In this document: positions 33,861 to 42,993 of the stretch, in pieces
Layout: each line of letters begins with the position of its first letter
How positions within the stretch are numbered: the first letter of the stretch is position 1
Source of the DNA: an uncultured Bacteroidales bacterium
Lineage (GTDB): Bacteria > Bacteroidota > Bacteroidia > Bacteroidales > F082
Length of the DNA stretch: 44,650 nt
Direction of reading: 5' to 3'
Assembly (NCBI GenBank): GCA_946184615.1
Contig: CAMHFN010000018.1
Coordinates: 1-44,650, forward strand
The notes under the pieces: model-generated
What the model saw: the letters and a program-made list of their open reading frames with translations, nothing else
The model's database searches: none
What the model was told of the DNA's origin: nothing
Position numbers and translations under genes: made by a program

Positions 33861-35134
33861 AGGTGGCTTTCAAAACACTAGGTTGCCGAGTCAACCTCTT
33901 TGAAACCGATGCTTTGGCCTCGCGTTTCAAAGCAGGGGGCTACGAGGTCGTGGATGCCGGGGAGGCCGACATCTTCGTGGTGAACACCTGTACCGTCACC
34001 AACACCAGCGACCAGAAATGCCGCCAAGCCATCCATCAGATTCGGAGAAAGAATCCCGAGGCTTTGATCGTGGTCACAGGGTGCATGGTCAATCACCGAA
34101 AAGAGGAGCTGATCCAGGAGGGCATCGCCGACTATGTCATCGACAACGAACGCAAGTCCGCCATTTTCGACATCGTGGAGGAGCATTTCCGCAAGGGCCA
34201 AAGCGACCCAGAAGGCTACGACCGCGACTTGTTCAGTTACCAGCCTGCCTACGACACCTTCCACACCCGCAGCCTCATCAAGATCCATGATGGCTGCAAC
34301 AACTTCTGCTCCTACTGCATCATCCCCATGGTCAGAGGCAGATCCACCAGCCGCCCCGCCAACGACATCTACGAAAACATACGAAAAGTAGTGGACCACG
34401 GCTTCAAGGAAGTGGTGCTGACCGGTGTCAACATGGGGCGTTACCATGATGATGACACTAACTTTGAAACCTTGGTGGAACACATTATTAATATAAAAGG
34501 CGATTTCCGGGTTCGTGTCTCCTCCATCGAGCCCGACCAGTTCAGCGACCGGTTCCTGCAACTGTTCCAGCACGAGAAACTGGCACCCCACATGCACATC
34601 TGCCTCCAAAGCGGTTCTGAAGATACGCTGAAACGGATGCACCGATTCTACACCGCCAAACAGTTCCGTGAGATGTGCCAGCGCATCAAGGCCTTCCGTC
34701 CCGATTTCAACCTTACCACCGACATCATCGTGGGATTCCCTGGCGAGACCGAAGAGACCTTTAAGGAAAGTTGCGACTTCGCACGAGAGATTGGCTTCAG
34801 CCATATCCACACCTTCAAATACTCCAAACGCACCGGAACCAAAGCCGCCGTCATGCCCAACCAAGTGCCCGAACAGGAAAAGAGTCACCGTAGCGAGATC
34901 ATGCGAACCATCTCTTTGGAAAACAAAATCAAGTATTTCGAACAAATGAAAGGGCACACTCAAAAGTTATTGATTGAACGCATTGATTCCAAAGGGATCG
35001 CCCGAGGATACGGAGAAAACTACATCCCCATCCAGACCAGTGGGGAAAACCTTGAAAGAAACACATTCATCGAATTGACTCTCAAAGAGATACTGAATAA
35101 AACGAACGAAGACAAGATGACTTTTGAAGCATAA
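33857..35134 (+). CDS. mtaB: tRNA threonylcarbamoyladenosine methylthiotransferase MtaB
   Basis: A 425-residue radical SAM enzyme that converts t6A37 to ms2t6A37 in ANN-decoding tRNAs. It begins KTLGCRVNLFETDAL, the MtaB form of the UPF0004 start, and has HDGCNNFCSYCIIPMVRGRS as the SAM cluster. It overlaps miaB (ATGA), so both tRNA A37 methylthiolation enzymes come from one message. Length is normal. Confidence 0.93.
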   Translation: MKVAFKTLGCRVNLFETDALASRFKAGGYEVVDAGEADIFVVNTCTVTNTSDQKCRQAIHQIRRKNPEALIVVTGCMVNHRKEELIQEGIADYVIDNERKSAIFDIVEEHFRKGQSDPEGYDRDLFSYQPAYDTFHTRSLIKIHDGCNNFCSYCIIPMVRGRSTSRPANDIYENIRKVVDHGFKEVVLTGVNMGRYHDDDTNFETLVEHIINIKGDFRVRVSSIEPDQFSDRFLQLFQHEKLAPHMHICLQSGSEDTLKRMHRFYTAKQFREMCQRIKAFRPDFNLTTDIIVGFPGETEETFKESCDFAREIGFSHIHTFKYSKRTGTKAAVMPNQVPEQEKSHRSEIMRTISLENKIKYFEQMKGHTQKLLIERIDSKGIARGYGENYIPIQTSGENLERNTFIELTLKEILNKTNEDKMTFEA

Positions 35135-35159
35135 AAAGCAAAAAAATATCACAAATTAA

Positions 35160-35189
35160 TTGTGCGTATCAAAAAAAGTCGTAATTTTG
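35160..35189 (+). promoter_or_regulatory. Promoter of rpsT
   Basis: TTG (35160-35162) and TAATTTTG (35182-35189), 19 bases apart, match the Bacteroidota consensus. Confidence 0.65.
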
Positions 35190-35233
35190 CAGCCCGAAAA
35201 GAAAAAGAAGAATTAAAAAGAGAGTTTTAGAAA

Positions 35234-35488
35234 ATGGCAAATCACAAATCTTCACTCAAGCGTATTCGTCAAACCGAAAAGAGACGTCTGCATAACCGTT
35301 ACTATGCCAAAGCCATGCGTAACGAAGTCAGAAAATTCAGAACCCTTACCGACAAGTCAGAGGCTGAGAACCAACTGCCGAAGATGTACTCCATCATCGA
35401 CAAGGTTGCCAAGCGTGGCATCATCCACAAGAACAAAGCCGGTAACCTGAAGTCAAAGCTTTCGAGATATACCGCCAAGTTGGCTTAA
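35234..35488 (+). CDS. rpsT: Ribosomal protein S20
   Basis: An 84-residue basic protein of the small subunit. [18 protein letters not shown] and the helical remainder ([18 protein letters not shown], [20 protein letters not shown]) are the S20 pattern. It binds 16S rRNA early in assembly. It is a single-gene unit with its own promoter and terminator. Confidence 0.96.
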   Translation: MANHKSSLKRIRQTEKRRLHNRYYAKAMRNEVRKFRTLTDKSEAENQLPKMYSIIDKVAKRGIIHKNKAGNLKSKLSRYTAKLA

Positions 35489-35514
35489 TTAAAGTTTTTT
35501 CATCATAACGTTGG

Positions 35515-35543
35515 CCTCCCCTAGTTTTTAGGGGAGGTTTTTT
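35515..35543 (+). terminator. Terminator of rpsT
   Basis: CCTCCCCTA pairs with TAGGGGAGG, then a T run. Confidence 0.9.
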
Positions 35544-35601
35544 AGTATTGTTTAATAACTTTTACGTAACTTGCGAGCGTTTTTTTATATGTTTATAGAT
35601 T

Positions 35602-36303
35602 ATGATTGAAAACGAGCGCAAAACCATCAAACACTGGGCTGCCGACGATCGTCCTCGCGAAAAGATGATCAGCAAAGGCAAAGGGGCCCTTAGTAACGCC
35701 GAACTCATCGCCATCCTCATCAGTTCTGGGAACGGGGAATTTTCTGCCGTGGAACTGGCTCGACAAGTGCTGAACACCGTCAACAACAAACTCTATGACC
35801 TATCGAAACTCAGCATCGATGAACTCAAGCAGCACAAAGGCATAGGCGAAGCCAAAGCCGTCAGTATTATGGCCGCCCTCGAGTTGGGACGACGTTGGAG
35901 TCTCACCTCTCCCGAAGAGCGGCAATCCATCAACAACAGCAGAGAAGCCTACGAGAGCTTTCTACCCCTCATCGATGATCCAAGCAAAGAACACTTCATG
36001 GTAGCCTACCTCAACCAAGGCAACAAAATCATCAAAATGGAACGCATCAGCATCGGTGGCATCACTTCCACCATGGCCGATCCCAAAGTCATCTTCAAAA
36101 ATGCCCTGCTGAAAGAAGCAACAGCCATCATGCTATGTCACAACCACCCCTCTGGAGTGGCCAGACCCAGCACCGAGGACAAGCAATTGACCCAAAAGAT
36201 CGTCTCTGCCGGAAAAATTTTGGACATCAACGTGCTTGACCATCTCATTATCGGAGAAAATTCGTATTTTAGCTTCGCCGAACAAGGCATGATGAATTCC
36301 TAA
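35602..36303 (+). CDS. radC: RadC family protein (JAB/MPN)
   Basis: A 233-residue protein with an N-terminal helix-hairpin-helix (about 50-100, LIAILISSGN, HKGIGEAKAVSIMA) and a C-terminal JAB/MPN metalloprotease-like fold with HNHPSG and the downstream Asp in LDHLIIG. RadC has been linked to repair, but its biochemical role is not settled. It ends three bases before wecB, so the two are probably co-transcribed. Confidence 0.92.
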   Translation: MIENERKTIKHWAADDRPREKMISKGKGALSNAELIAILISSGNGEFSAVELARQVLNTVNNKLYDLSKLSIDELKQHKGIGEAKAVSIMAALELGRRWSLTSPEERQSINNSREAYESFLPLIDDPSKEHFMVAYLNQGNKIIKMERISIGGITSTMADPKVIFKNALLKEATAIMLCHNHPSGVARPSTEDKQLTQKIVSAGKILDINVLDHLIIGENSYFSFAEQGMMNS

Positions 36304-36306
36304 AGT

Positions 36307-37413
36307 ATGAAAATCGTTACCATCATAGGGGCTCGACCTCAAATCATCAAAGCAGCTGCATTGAGTCGCGCCATCAAAGAGCAGTTTGCCGACGAAATCC
36401 AAGAAGTCATCGTACACACCGGACAGCATTACGATGAGAATATGTCACAAGTGTTTTTTGACGAGCTAGGCATCCCCCACCCCGATTACAACCTCCATGT
36501 GGGCTCCGCTTCTCACGGTGTTCAGACCGCGCGAATGATGGAAGGCATAGAAAAGATATTGTTGGATGAAAACCCGAGCTGCATTGTGCTTTACGGCGAT
36601 ACCAATTCCACTTTGGCTGGTGCCGTAGCCGCCTCCAAAATCCACGTACCCATCGTCCATATTGAAGCAGGTCTGCGTTCTTTCAATAAAAGCATGCCTG
36701 AAGAAATCAACCGCATCGTGTGCGACCACTGCTCTACCCTACTCTTCTCCCCCACCCAAGCTGGATGCGACAACTTGGCCAAAGAAGGTTTCAAGATAGA
36801 CAACACGGGGCCTTACACGATCGACAATCCCAAAGTGTACCACTGTGGTGATATCATGTACGACAACAGTCTGCACTTCTCTGCCCTAGCCGACCAAAGA
36901 GTGACATTGCTGAAACATCTGAATTTAGAGGGGAAGCCATACGTGCTGGCAACCTTGCATCGCGACAGCAACACCGATCAACCCGAACGGTTGAATGCCA
37001 TTCTGGATGCCTTCACTGAACTCTCGAAAGAAATCACCATCGTACTGCCCATGCACCCAAGGACACGTAAGAAAGCAGCACATTTCCATGCCGATAATGT
37101 AATCGTCATCGAGCCCGTCTCTTTCCTTGAGATGATCCAACTGGAAAAACACGCCCGTCTAATTATCACCGACTCCGGAGGAGTGCAAAAAGAGTCCTAT
37201 TTCTTCAAGAAACCATGCGTGATCATGCGTCCTGAAACAGAATGGGTAGAGATTGTGGAGACTGGTGCTGCCACCTTGACTGATGCCGACAGCAAAACGA
37301 TTCTGGAAACCAGCCGACACTATTTACAACACCCACCCGTCCAATTCCCCGAGATCTTTGGTGATGGCCATGCCGCAACGTTTATGTTAGAGAAGATGCT
37401 CCAATCCCTATAA
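36307..37413 (+). CDS. wecB: UDP-N-acetylglucosamine 2-epimerase (non-hydrolysing)
   Basis: A 368-residue GT-B fold enzyme that interconverts UDP-GlcNAc and UDP-ManNAc for surface polysaccharide. IGARPQIIKAAALSRAI and HTGQHYDENMSQVFF are the family N-terminus, and the catalytic-site segment IVHIEAGLRSFNKSMPEEINR is intact, as is TDSGGVQKESYF. Length is standard. Its sugar probably goes into LPS O-antigen or capsule, but no neighbours show which. Confidence 0.93.
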   Translation: MKIVTIIGARPQIIKAAALSRAIKEQFADEIQEVIVHTGQHYDENMSQVFFDELGIPHPDYNLHVGSASHGVQTARMMEGIEKILLDENPSCIVLYGDTNSTLAGAVAASKIHVPIVHIEAGLRSFNKSMPEEINRIVCDHCSTLLFSPTQAGCDNLAKEGFKIDNTGPYTIDNPKVYHCGDIMYDNSLHFSALADQRVTLLKHLNLEGKPYVLATLHRDSNTDQPERLNAILDAFTELSKEITIVLPMHPRTRKKAAHFHADNVIVIEPVSFLEMIQLEKHARLIITDSGGVQKESYFFKKPCVIMRPETEWVEIVETGAATLTDADSKTILETSRHYLQHPPVQFPEIFGDGHAATFMLEKMLQSL

Positions 37414-37456
37414 GGGTTATGACTCCTGCGTTGTATCGAGGTATAGGTGATTTATA

Positions 37457-38017
37457 TCAAAATATTATATGAATCAAATCTTTAAATTCTTGGTAAGCAG
37501 GCGTTGCTGACAAATCCGACATAGCCTCGGCCAACGAATTGTAATACCAAGCAATATCTTCTTTTCCGTTGGGGGCATGAAATCGTTTCCACAGTTGATC
37601 GCCAATGGCTTTGTAATCAGCAGCAAGCGCCCGCATGTTGGAGAGTTTGTCCCCTAGAGCCACCACCTTGCTATCATAAGGCGCTAGGGCGAGTTGTTCG
37701 AGTTGTGCTTTTTTTCGTGTACGCCATGGTGCATCTTCCGAAAGCGGGGCGGTTTCATGTTGCACTAAATCGGCCACTCGGTCCCCGAACTGTTCCCGGA
37801 TCTGTTCCAGGGTCACCTCCGTGTCTTCCACTGTATCGTGCAACATCGCTGCTGCCAGCATCTCTGGGTCGTTGGTGATGGTGGCCACGATGCTGACGGC
37901 CTCCATAGGATGAATGATATAAGGATAAGCCTTGCCGCGGCGTTCCGTGCCACTATGTGCTTTGAGGGCAAAAGCGACGGCCTTGTCAAAAAGCTTGGTG
38001 TCAAGAGGATTGTTCAT
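37457..38017 (-). CDS. HD-domain hydrolase, probable ppGpp hydrolase (MESH1/SpoT-HD type)
   Basis: A 186-residue stand-alone HD domain. The metal-binding order is YIIHPMEAV (His), MLHDTVEDTE (His-Asp and the EDT typical of ppGpp hydrolases) and a later Asp in LGDKLSNM. This matches the HD half of SpoT/Rel and MESH1. It begins one base after the stop of the RelA/SpoT-like gene, so synthesis and hydrolysis are in one operon as separate polypeptides. A different nucleotide substrate cannot be ruled out. Confidence 0.8.
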   Translation of the reverse strand: MNNPLDTKLFDKAVAFALKAHSGTERRGKAYPYIIHPMEAVSIVATITNDPEMLAAAMLHDTVEDTEVTLEQIREQFGDRVADLVQHETAPLSEDAPWRTRKKAQLEQLALAPYDSKVVALGDKLSNMRALAADYKAIGDQLWKRFHAPNGKEDIAWYYNSLAEAMSDLSATPAYQEFKDLIHIIF

Positions 38018-38018
38018 A

Positions 38019-39101
38019 TCATTGTATGAGATTTATCTTTTGTGCTTGTTCATAGATACGATGGGCTCGATGCGCATTATAGCCACTTTCCCCATAAAGA
38101 AGATCAAACAGTTTTATCAAGCCAGCCTCTCCAAAGCCTTGTTTAAGAATATAAACAATGCAAAGGTTTTGCAAGGCTACTGAGCAAGCCAAAATGTCAA
38201 GACCCGTTCCTGCCAATTGGAGAAGTGCTAACTGATAAGCCCCTTCGCTGTACGCATTGCGCATATTTTCAATATCGCCAATGGATCTCATGCCCATCAG
38301 GTAAAGCACTTTATAATAAGGCATCAAAGAATCCTCATAGATTTCCGCCTGGTTGATCGTTGCTATTTTTTCAGCCAATCGTTGGAAAGGCTTTAGTTCC
38401 AAATAACTGCGGAAAGTGTCACCATTAAGAGGCACCTCATTGAAGTTGCCCGAAGCCACCAACGACTGCACATTGCGACGATAGTCGTTGATTTCGCGAC
38501 GGATCAAGCTAAACTGTTCGTCGGCAAGTTCAAGGATTCCCGCCAAGCGATTCATGTTACGCTGATATTCGACAGGGATTTCCACATCGCTTTTATAGCC
38601 CATGTCGTGATACATGTTGGCCCACACATGCTGCAACGTGCTTCGCATCTGCAACTCAAACCGAACCCGGTTCAGCTCTGGCATCTCAGGTAGTTTGCAC
38701 ACCGACTCAGGGATGCGGCAAACATAATGAAGCGACATATAGCCAAACTGGTCCGTTTCAAGCATTTTGCGCTTGTCAACCGAATTGCTCCAGTCCACTT
38801 CAAAAATCCGCTCCACCAATCCAGAGATCAAATCCACTTCATCACTATAAAAAGTGATGATTCTCGCCCCTACAATATCGGTGATATCGTCAAGCGAATG
38901 GTATTTATACCCTTTAAGTTCAAGTTTTCCAGCTAGGCTGTTTTCCGTCTTGACACGAGCTTCGAGACCAGAAACAATGATGTTGTTTTCCTTCAAGCAA
39001 TGACCTAACTGCTCCAAAACAACCGATTTCAGTTTTTCAAAAACCGGCAGTTGGGCGCGATACTCATCGAGTATCATTTCACTGTGCATGTCGAGCCTCA
39101 T
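38019..39101 (-). CDS. RelA/SpoT synthetase-domain protein
   Basis: A 360-residue protein with a RelA/SpoT nucleotidyltransferase domain (about 45-220): DITDIVGARIITFYSDEVD holds the acidic motif and RVRFELQMRSTLQHVWANMYHDMGYK is the (E/F)xQ(M/I)R conserved segment. The C-terminal part is helical and TPR-like, with no TGS or ACT region. It probably makes (p)ppGpp from ATP and GDP/GTP. The start at 39101 (MRLDMHSEM) overlaps the STAS stop as ATGA; the extended frame to 39263 runs back over STAS and is not credible. Confidence 0.75.
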   Translation of the reverse strand: MRLDMHSEMILDEYRAQLPVFEKLKSVVLEQLGHCLKENNIIVSGLEARVKTENSLAGKLELKGYKYHSLDDITDIVGARIITFYSDEVDLISGLVERIFEVDWSNSVDKRKMLETDQFGYMSLHYVCRIPESVCKLPEMPELNRVRFELQMRSTLQHVWANMYHDMGYKSDVEIPVEYQRNMNRLAGILELADEQFSLIRREINDYRRNVQSLVASGNFNEVPLNGDTFRSYLELKPFQRLAEKIATINQAEIYEDSLMPYYKVLYLMGMRSIGDIENMRNAYSEGAYQLALLQLAGTGLDILACSVALQNLCIVYILKQGFGEAGLIKLFDLLYGESGYNAHRAHRIYEQAQKINLIQ

Positions 39102-39400
39102 AGTATCGTGATGATATTGGAGAATCCAGTAATATCGAACACTTCCTTCACCATGGGATTCATATTGCGCAGCACAAGTTGGCCTCCCCGTGCGTTGACG
39201 CTTTTCTGCAGCATCAAGAACGTACGCAACCCTTGCGATGAGGTATAATCCAAGCCCGCACAATCAATATCAATATCCAGTTGGTCTGCTTCCATCAAGG
39301 GATTGACGTCCCGTTGGAACTGTTCGGCATTGGTAGTATCGATCCTACCTTTAAGCTCTACCAACGTCTTTCCTTCTTGTTTATTAATAATCACTTCCAT
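39098..39400 (-). CDS. STAS-domain anti-sigma factor antagonist
   Basis: A 100-residue SpoIIAA/RsbV-like STAS protein: ELKGRIDTTNAEQFQRDV, then DYTSSQGLRTFLML, where a serine before QGLR is the usual phosphorylation site. It is coupled to the RelA/SpoT-like gene (ATGA) and follows the kinase by 11 bases. It would release a sigma factor or other partner when unphosphorylated. Confidence 0.9.
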   Translation of the reverse strand: MEVIINKQEGKTLVELKGRIDTTNAEQFQRDVNPLMEADQLDIDIDCAGLDYTSSQGLRTFLMLQKSVNARGGQLVLRNMNPMVKEVFDITGFSNIITIL

Positions 39401-39411
39401 ATCTCTAACTT

Positions 39412-39813
39412 CTAAATTCTCTTTGTCATTGTTAGCACATTGTTCCCGTCCTCGTAACGATAGCTGATGTTGTCCATCATTTTTTTGCAGAGGTAGATGC
39501 CCAGTCCGCCCGTGTCACGGTCTTCCGCTGCCAGGGTGACATCAGGATCGGGACGTTCCAAGGGATTAAAAGGCACACCTGCGTCACGCAGCTCAATGGT
39601 AAGGATGAGCGTATCATGATCAAGATGGGTACTCACCTCAAGCCAACCAATACCCCCTTCATAAGCATAACGAACTACATTTTCGACGACCTCTTCAATG
39701 GAAAGCTGCAACTTAAAGCGCAAGGCCTCATCCTCAGGCATATCTGGCGAAGCCATCAAGTAATTGATGATTTCGCTGCTTTTGTCTTTGATTGGATTAA
39801 ATCTTTTTTTCAT
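39412..39813 (-). CDS. Anti-sigma serine kinase, RsbW-like HATPase
   Basis: A 133-residue GHKL ATPase: IEEVVENVVRYAYEGG (N box), ELRDAGVPFNPLERPD (G1) and DTGGLGIYLCKKMMD (G2). It would phosphorylate the STAS protein that follows, forming a partner-switch pair. First gene of the minus-strand operon; a promoter box TATTTTTG is at 39861-39854. Confidence 0.9.
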   Translation of the reverse strand: MKKRFNPIKDKSSEIINYLMASPDMPEDEALRFKLQLSIEEVVENVVRYAYEGGIGWLEVSTHLDHDTLILTIELRDAGVPFNPLERPDPDVTLAAEDRDTGGLGIYLCKKMMDNISYRYEDGNNVLTMTKRI

Positions 39814-39853
39814 TTTCTGTCAATCAAACGGTTTGCAAACCAATTTCATAATA

Positions 39854-39901
39854 CAAAAATACAAAAACTTGTCAAAAACCGATGTTTTTTTTCTATTTTT
39901 G
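39854..39901. promoter_or_regulatory. Divergent promoters between the partner-switch operon and the kinase-fold gene
   Basis: TATTTTTG occurs on the minus strand at 39861-39854 (toward the RsbW-like gene) and on the plus strand at 39894-39901 (toward 39922). A TTG at 39869-39871 is a possible -33 for the latter. The close facing pair suggests shared control. Confidence 0.5.
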
Positions 39902-39921
39902 CCTAACCATCAACGAGGAAA

Positions 39922-40755
39922 ATGAACGCTATCAAGATAACACTCAACGACTACACGCTCTCCGGCGGCGGTGCCAACGGCGAGAGCTACGATCACAAGA
40001 CCGACCCTTCGGTAATGCTCAAGCTCTACTTTCCAGGTAAGATTCAACAGCCTTTGGATGAGATGATGCTCGCCCGCAAGGTGTATGCCATTGGCATTCC
40101 CACTCCTGAACCCGGAGAGTATGTGGTTACTGAGGATGGCCGTTACGGTATCCGGTTCAAGCGGATTTTGGGCAAGACTTCCTATTCTAGGGCTACCGGC
40201 GACCATCCAGAAAAGGTTCAGCAGTACGCTGAAGAATTCGCCAAGATGTGCTTGGGGTTACACGCGACTCGCGTCGACACCACGCAGTTCGAGAATGTGA
40301 AGGACCGTTACTACCGCTTGTTGAATGAGAATTCGTTCTTCACTGCGGAGGAAAAGGAAAAACTGCGCCGCTTCATCACAGAGGTTCCCGACGAGGACAC
40401 GGCCATCCACGGTGACCTCCAATTCTCAAACGCCATCTTTGTCGGCGACCAACGCTATTTCATTGATCTCGGCGACTTCTGTTACGGCAACCATCTGTTC
40501 GATGTCGGCATGGTGTATCTTTGCTGCGTCCTTTCCGACGAGGCCTTCATCAAGGAGACCTTCCACATGGACAAGGCCACTTCCATCAAATTCTGGGAGT
40601 GTTTCGCCCCAGCCTATTTCGGTTCCAACCGGTCATTAAAGGATATTGAAGCGGAGATTCTCCCCTTCGCCAGCCTCAAGACCCTAATTGTGGAACGCGA
40701 CACCAAATGCCCGATGCCGGAACTACGGGTGGGCTTAACCCCTATTCTTAAATAA
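39922..40755 (+). CDS. Aminoglycoside-phosphotransferase-fold kinase (TIGR02172-like)
   Basis: A 277-residue protein with an APH-type kinase fold. The catalytic loop is in DTAIHGDLQFSNAIF (HxDxxxxN) and the metal-binding Asp in FIDLGDFCYGN. MLKLYF could carry the ATP-binding lysine. I recall this family as TIGR02172, present near partner-switch genes in Bacteroidota. The substrate is unknown; it is not assumed to modify antibiotics. It is divergent from the sigma-control operon. Confidence 0.75.
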   Translation: MNAIKITLNDYTLSGGGANGESYDHKTDPSVMLKLYFPGKIQQPLDEMMLARKVYAIGIPTPEPGEYVVTEDGRYGIRFKRILGKTSYSRATGDHPEKVQQYAEEFAKMCLGLHATRVDTTQFENVKDRYYRLLNENSFFTAEEKEKLRRFITEVPDEDTAIHGDLQFSNAIFVGDQRYFIDLGDFCYGNHLFDVGMVYLCCVLSDEAFIKETFHMDKATSIKFWECFAPAYFGSNRSLKDIEAEILPFASLKTLIVERDTKCPMPELRVGLTPILK

Positions 40756-40764
40756 TTTGAATCC

Positions 40765-41703
40765 ATGAAAAACACTCGACCGTTACTCATCCTTTTCGTT
40801 TTGTTCCTTTTCTGCGTCATCCCTTTGGCAGGACAGACGAAGACCACCTACCCTTATGTTGAGCGCGACTCGACTTTGTATCTGGATGTTCACAAACCAC
40901 TTGTTGCAAGACAAGACAAGGCTGCAGTACTCTCCGTGTTCGGTGGAGGATTCGTTGTTGGGAAACGCGATGACAGCTATCAGACCGCCTTGGCTGACTC
41001 GCTGGTCAAGCGAGGATTCACGGTGATTAACATCGACTACCGACTTGGGTTAAAAGACAGTGTCATGGTGGCCAGCCACAGCAGATTTGTTGAGATCGAC
41101 GACCTATTCCAATATTGCATCGACATTGCCACGGAAGACTGTGCTGAAGCCATCAAGTGGGTGGTTGAACACGCTCAGGAAATCGACATCAATCCATCAA
41201 AAATCGCATTAACTGGCAGTTCTGCAGGAGCTATCACCGTATTGCAACTCGACTATTGCCGAGCCAATGGTTTGCCTTTGGTTTCTTCCTTGCCCAAAGA
41301 CTGGAAACCTGCGGCCATCATACCCTATGCAGGTGGAGTCATGTGTAAAAAGAGCGATTTGAAATACGAAAATGCCCCCGCACCTACCCTGTTGATGCAC
41401 GGCACCAAGGATAAGATCGTGGCATACAAGAGTTTCGGACTACCCTTCCACGCCAAACTCTTTGGCTCCAAGACCATCGACAAGAAGATGAAAAAACAAG
41501 GCATCCCTCACTGGTTCATCCGTTTCGAAGGCATTGGACACGAAGTGGCCTCGTGGTTTCCTGGTTCTGTCGACCTCTTCTGCACCTTTGTCAACCTAAG
41601 TTTGGAAGGAAGGGTCAGCAACCTCGATGCCACCATGACGGACGACACTTTAAAGCCCACGAGATGGACCAACATGGATTTGTTCGATCTCTACAAAAAA
41701 TAA
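40765..41703 (+). CDS. Secreted alpha/beta hydrolase (esterase-like)
   Basis: A 312-residue protein with a signal peptide (MKNTRPLLILFVLFLFCVIP, then LAGQ). The fold-3 hydrolase layout is complete: oxyanion part SVFGGGFVVG, nucleophile Ser in ALTGSSAGAIT, Asp in LLMHGTKDKIVAY, His in GIGHEVASW. It acts in the envelope on an ester or similar bond; the substrate is not readable. It follows the kinase-fold gene by nine bases, so they may share a message. Confidence 0.85.
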   Translation: MKNTRPLLILFVLFLFCVIPLAGQTKTTYPYVERDSTLYLDVHKPLVARQDKAAVLSVFGGGFVVGKRDDSYQTALADSLVKRGFTVINIDYRLGLKDSVMVASHSRFVEIDDLFQYCIDIATEDCAEAIKWVVEHAQEIDINPSKIALTGSSAGAITVLQLDYCRANGLPLVSSLPKDWKPAAIIPYAGGVMCKKSDLKYENAPAPTLLMHGTKDKIVAYKSFGLPFHAKLFGSKTIDKKMKKQGIPHWFIRFEGIGHEVASWFPGSVDLFCTFVNLSLEGRVSNLDATMTDDTLKPTRWTNMDLFDLYKK

Positions 41704-41718
41704 TTTTCGGGCAACTAC

Positions 41719-41770
41719 TTGTTTATTAAAGATTTTTAACTATCTTTGCACTCGCTTTTTAAAGCAAGTG
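41719..41770 (+). promoter_or_regulatory. Promoter and leader hairpin of rpsF operon
   Basis: TTG (41719-41721), 19 bases, then TATCTTTG (41741-41748). A hairpin CACTCGCTTT/AAAGCAAGTG (41749-41770) is at the very 5' end of the transcript, where an S6-S18 autoregulatory site could be. Confidence 0.6.
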
Positions 41771-41808
41771 TAAAACTTATTAACTAATTAATTATCAGTA
41801 AATTAACT

Positions 41809-42159
41809 ATGAATCAGTACGAAACCGTTTTCATTTTAACTCCCGTTTTGTCTGACGATCAGATGAAGGAAGCGGTAAAGAAGTATGAAGATTATCTGGC
41901 CCAAGCTGGTGCAGAAATCGTTCATGAAGAGCACTGGGGCATGCGTAAACTTGCATACCCGATCCAGAAGAAATCCACAGGCTTCTATCAGTTGATAGAG
42001 TACAAAGCTGAGGGTAACGTTATTGCCGATGTCGAGACCGAGCTGAAGCGCGACGAGCGCATTCTCCGTTTCTTGACGGTGAAGCTTGACAAGCACGCTG
42101 TTGCCTACAACGAGAAGAAACGCAAGAAAGCTCAGGAACAAGCTGAAGCCCAAGCCTAA
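41809..42159 (+). CDS. rpsF: Ribosomal protein S6
   Basis: A 116-residue small-subunit protein that pairs with S18. [18 protein letters not shown] and [21 protein letters not shown] are characteristic. The C-terminal tail is Lys/Gln/Ala-rich and probably disordered. First gene of rpsF-rpsR-rplI. Confidence 0.97.
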   Translation: MNQYETVFILTPVLSDDQMKEAVKKYEDYLAQAGAEIVHEEHWGMRKLAYPIQKKSTGFYQLIEYKAEGNVIADVETELKRDERILRFLTVKLDKHAVAYNEKKRKKAQEQAEAQA

Positions 42160-42185
42160 TGTTTAACATTTAAAAACGTAGAAAA

Positions 42186-42458
42186 ATGGCACAACAACCC
42201 AATAACGACATCAAATATTTGACTCCTATCGCAGTCGATACCAAAAGAAAGAAATACTGCCGCTTCAAGAAGAACCGCATCAAGTACATCGATTACAAAG
42301 ACGCCGACTTCTTGCTGAAGTTTGTGAACGAGCAAGGTAAGATTTTGCCCCGCCGCATCACTGGCACCTCAACCAAGTATCAAAAGAAAGTTGCACAAGC
42401 CATCAAGAGAGCTCGTCACCTTGCCCTCATGCCGTTTGTTGCTGACATGTTGAAATAA
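42186..42458 (+). CDS. rpsR: Ribosomal protein S18
   Basis: A 90-residue basic protein with [23 protein letters not shown] and [27 protein letters not shown]. Forms the S6-S18 pair. Sits 26 bases after rpsF and 14 before rplI. Confidence 0.97.
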   Translation: MAQQPNNDIKYLTPIAVDTKRKKYCRFKKNRIKYIDYKDADFLLKFVNEQGKILPRRITGTSTKYQKKVAQAIKRARHLALMPFVADMLK

Positions 42459-42472
42459 TAGGAGGATTTGAA

Positions 42473-42922
42473 ATGGAAATTATTCTGAAACAAGACATCG
42501 CCAACTTGGGCTACAAGAACGAAATCGTCACCGTAAAAGATGGTTATGCCCGCAACTATTTGATTCCTAACAAAATGGCTGTCCTGGCAACGGAAAGAAA
42601 CCGCAAAATGCTGGCTGAAGAAATCCGTCAACAGGCTCATAAGGAAGAAAAGATTAAGAATGAGGCTCTGGAGAAGGCCAAAGCTCTTGAAGGGCTGAAG
42701 CTCACCATCGGTGCCAAGGCTGCCGCCACTGGCAAGATCTTCGGTTCCGTGAACTCCATCCAAATCGCCAACGCCATCAAGGAAGCCTGCAACATCGAAG
42801 TGGATCGCAAGCAAATTGTGATGAACGAAGACGCTGTGAAGGAACTCGGCACTTACAAAGCCAAGATCAAACTCCACAAAGAAGTCCAGGCCGAAATCGA
42901 ATTTGAAGTGGTCGCTGAATAA
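42473..42922 (+). CDS. rplI: Ribosomal protein L9
   Basis: A 149-residue large-subunit protein: MEIILKQDIANLGYKNEIVTV and GYARNYLIPNKMAV form the N-domain, then the long helix (ALEKAKALEGLKLTIG) and the C-domain. A GGAGG site lies just before the start. Confidence 0.97.
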   Translation: MEIILKQDIANLGYKNEIVTVKDGYARNYLIPNKMAVLATERNRKMLAEEIRQQAHKEEKIKNEALEKAKALEGLKLTIGAKAAATGKIFGSVNSIQIANAIKEACNIEVDRKQIVMNEDAVKELGTYKAKIKLHKEVQAEIEFEVVAE

Positions 42923-42950
42923 TACGGCACGACAGATTCAATATTTTAAT

Positions 42951-42974
42951 AAGACTGCCCACACCGGCAGTCTT
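42951..42974 (+). terminator. Terminator of the rpsF-rpsR-rplI operon
   Basis: AAGACTGCC pairs with GGCAGTCTT over a six-base loop; T-rich after. The next promoter box starts eight bases on. Confidence 0.8.
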
Positions 42975-42993
42975 ATTTATTTATCTTTGCGTC

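Noticed and set aside
33878..34963. A 361-codon minus-strand frame
   Set aside because: It is antisense to mtaB, whose motifs are clear.
39922..40755. Aminoglycoside resistance gene
   Set aside because: It has the kinase fold, but the family is chromosomal in this phylum and nothing shows an antibiotic substrate.
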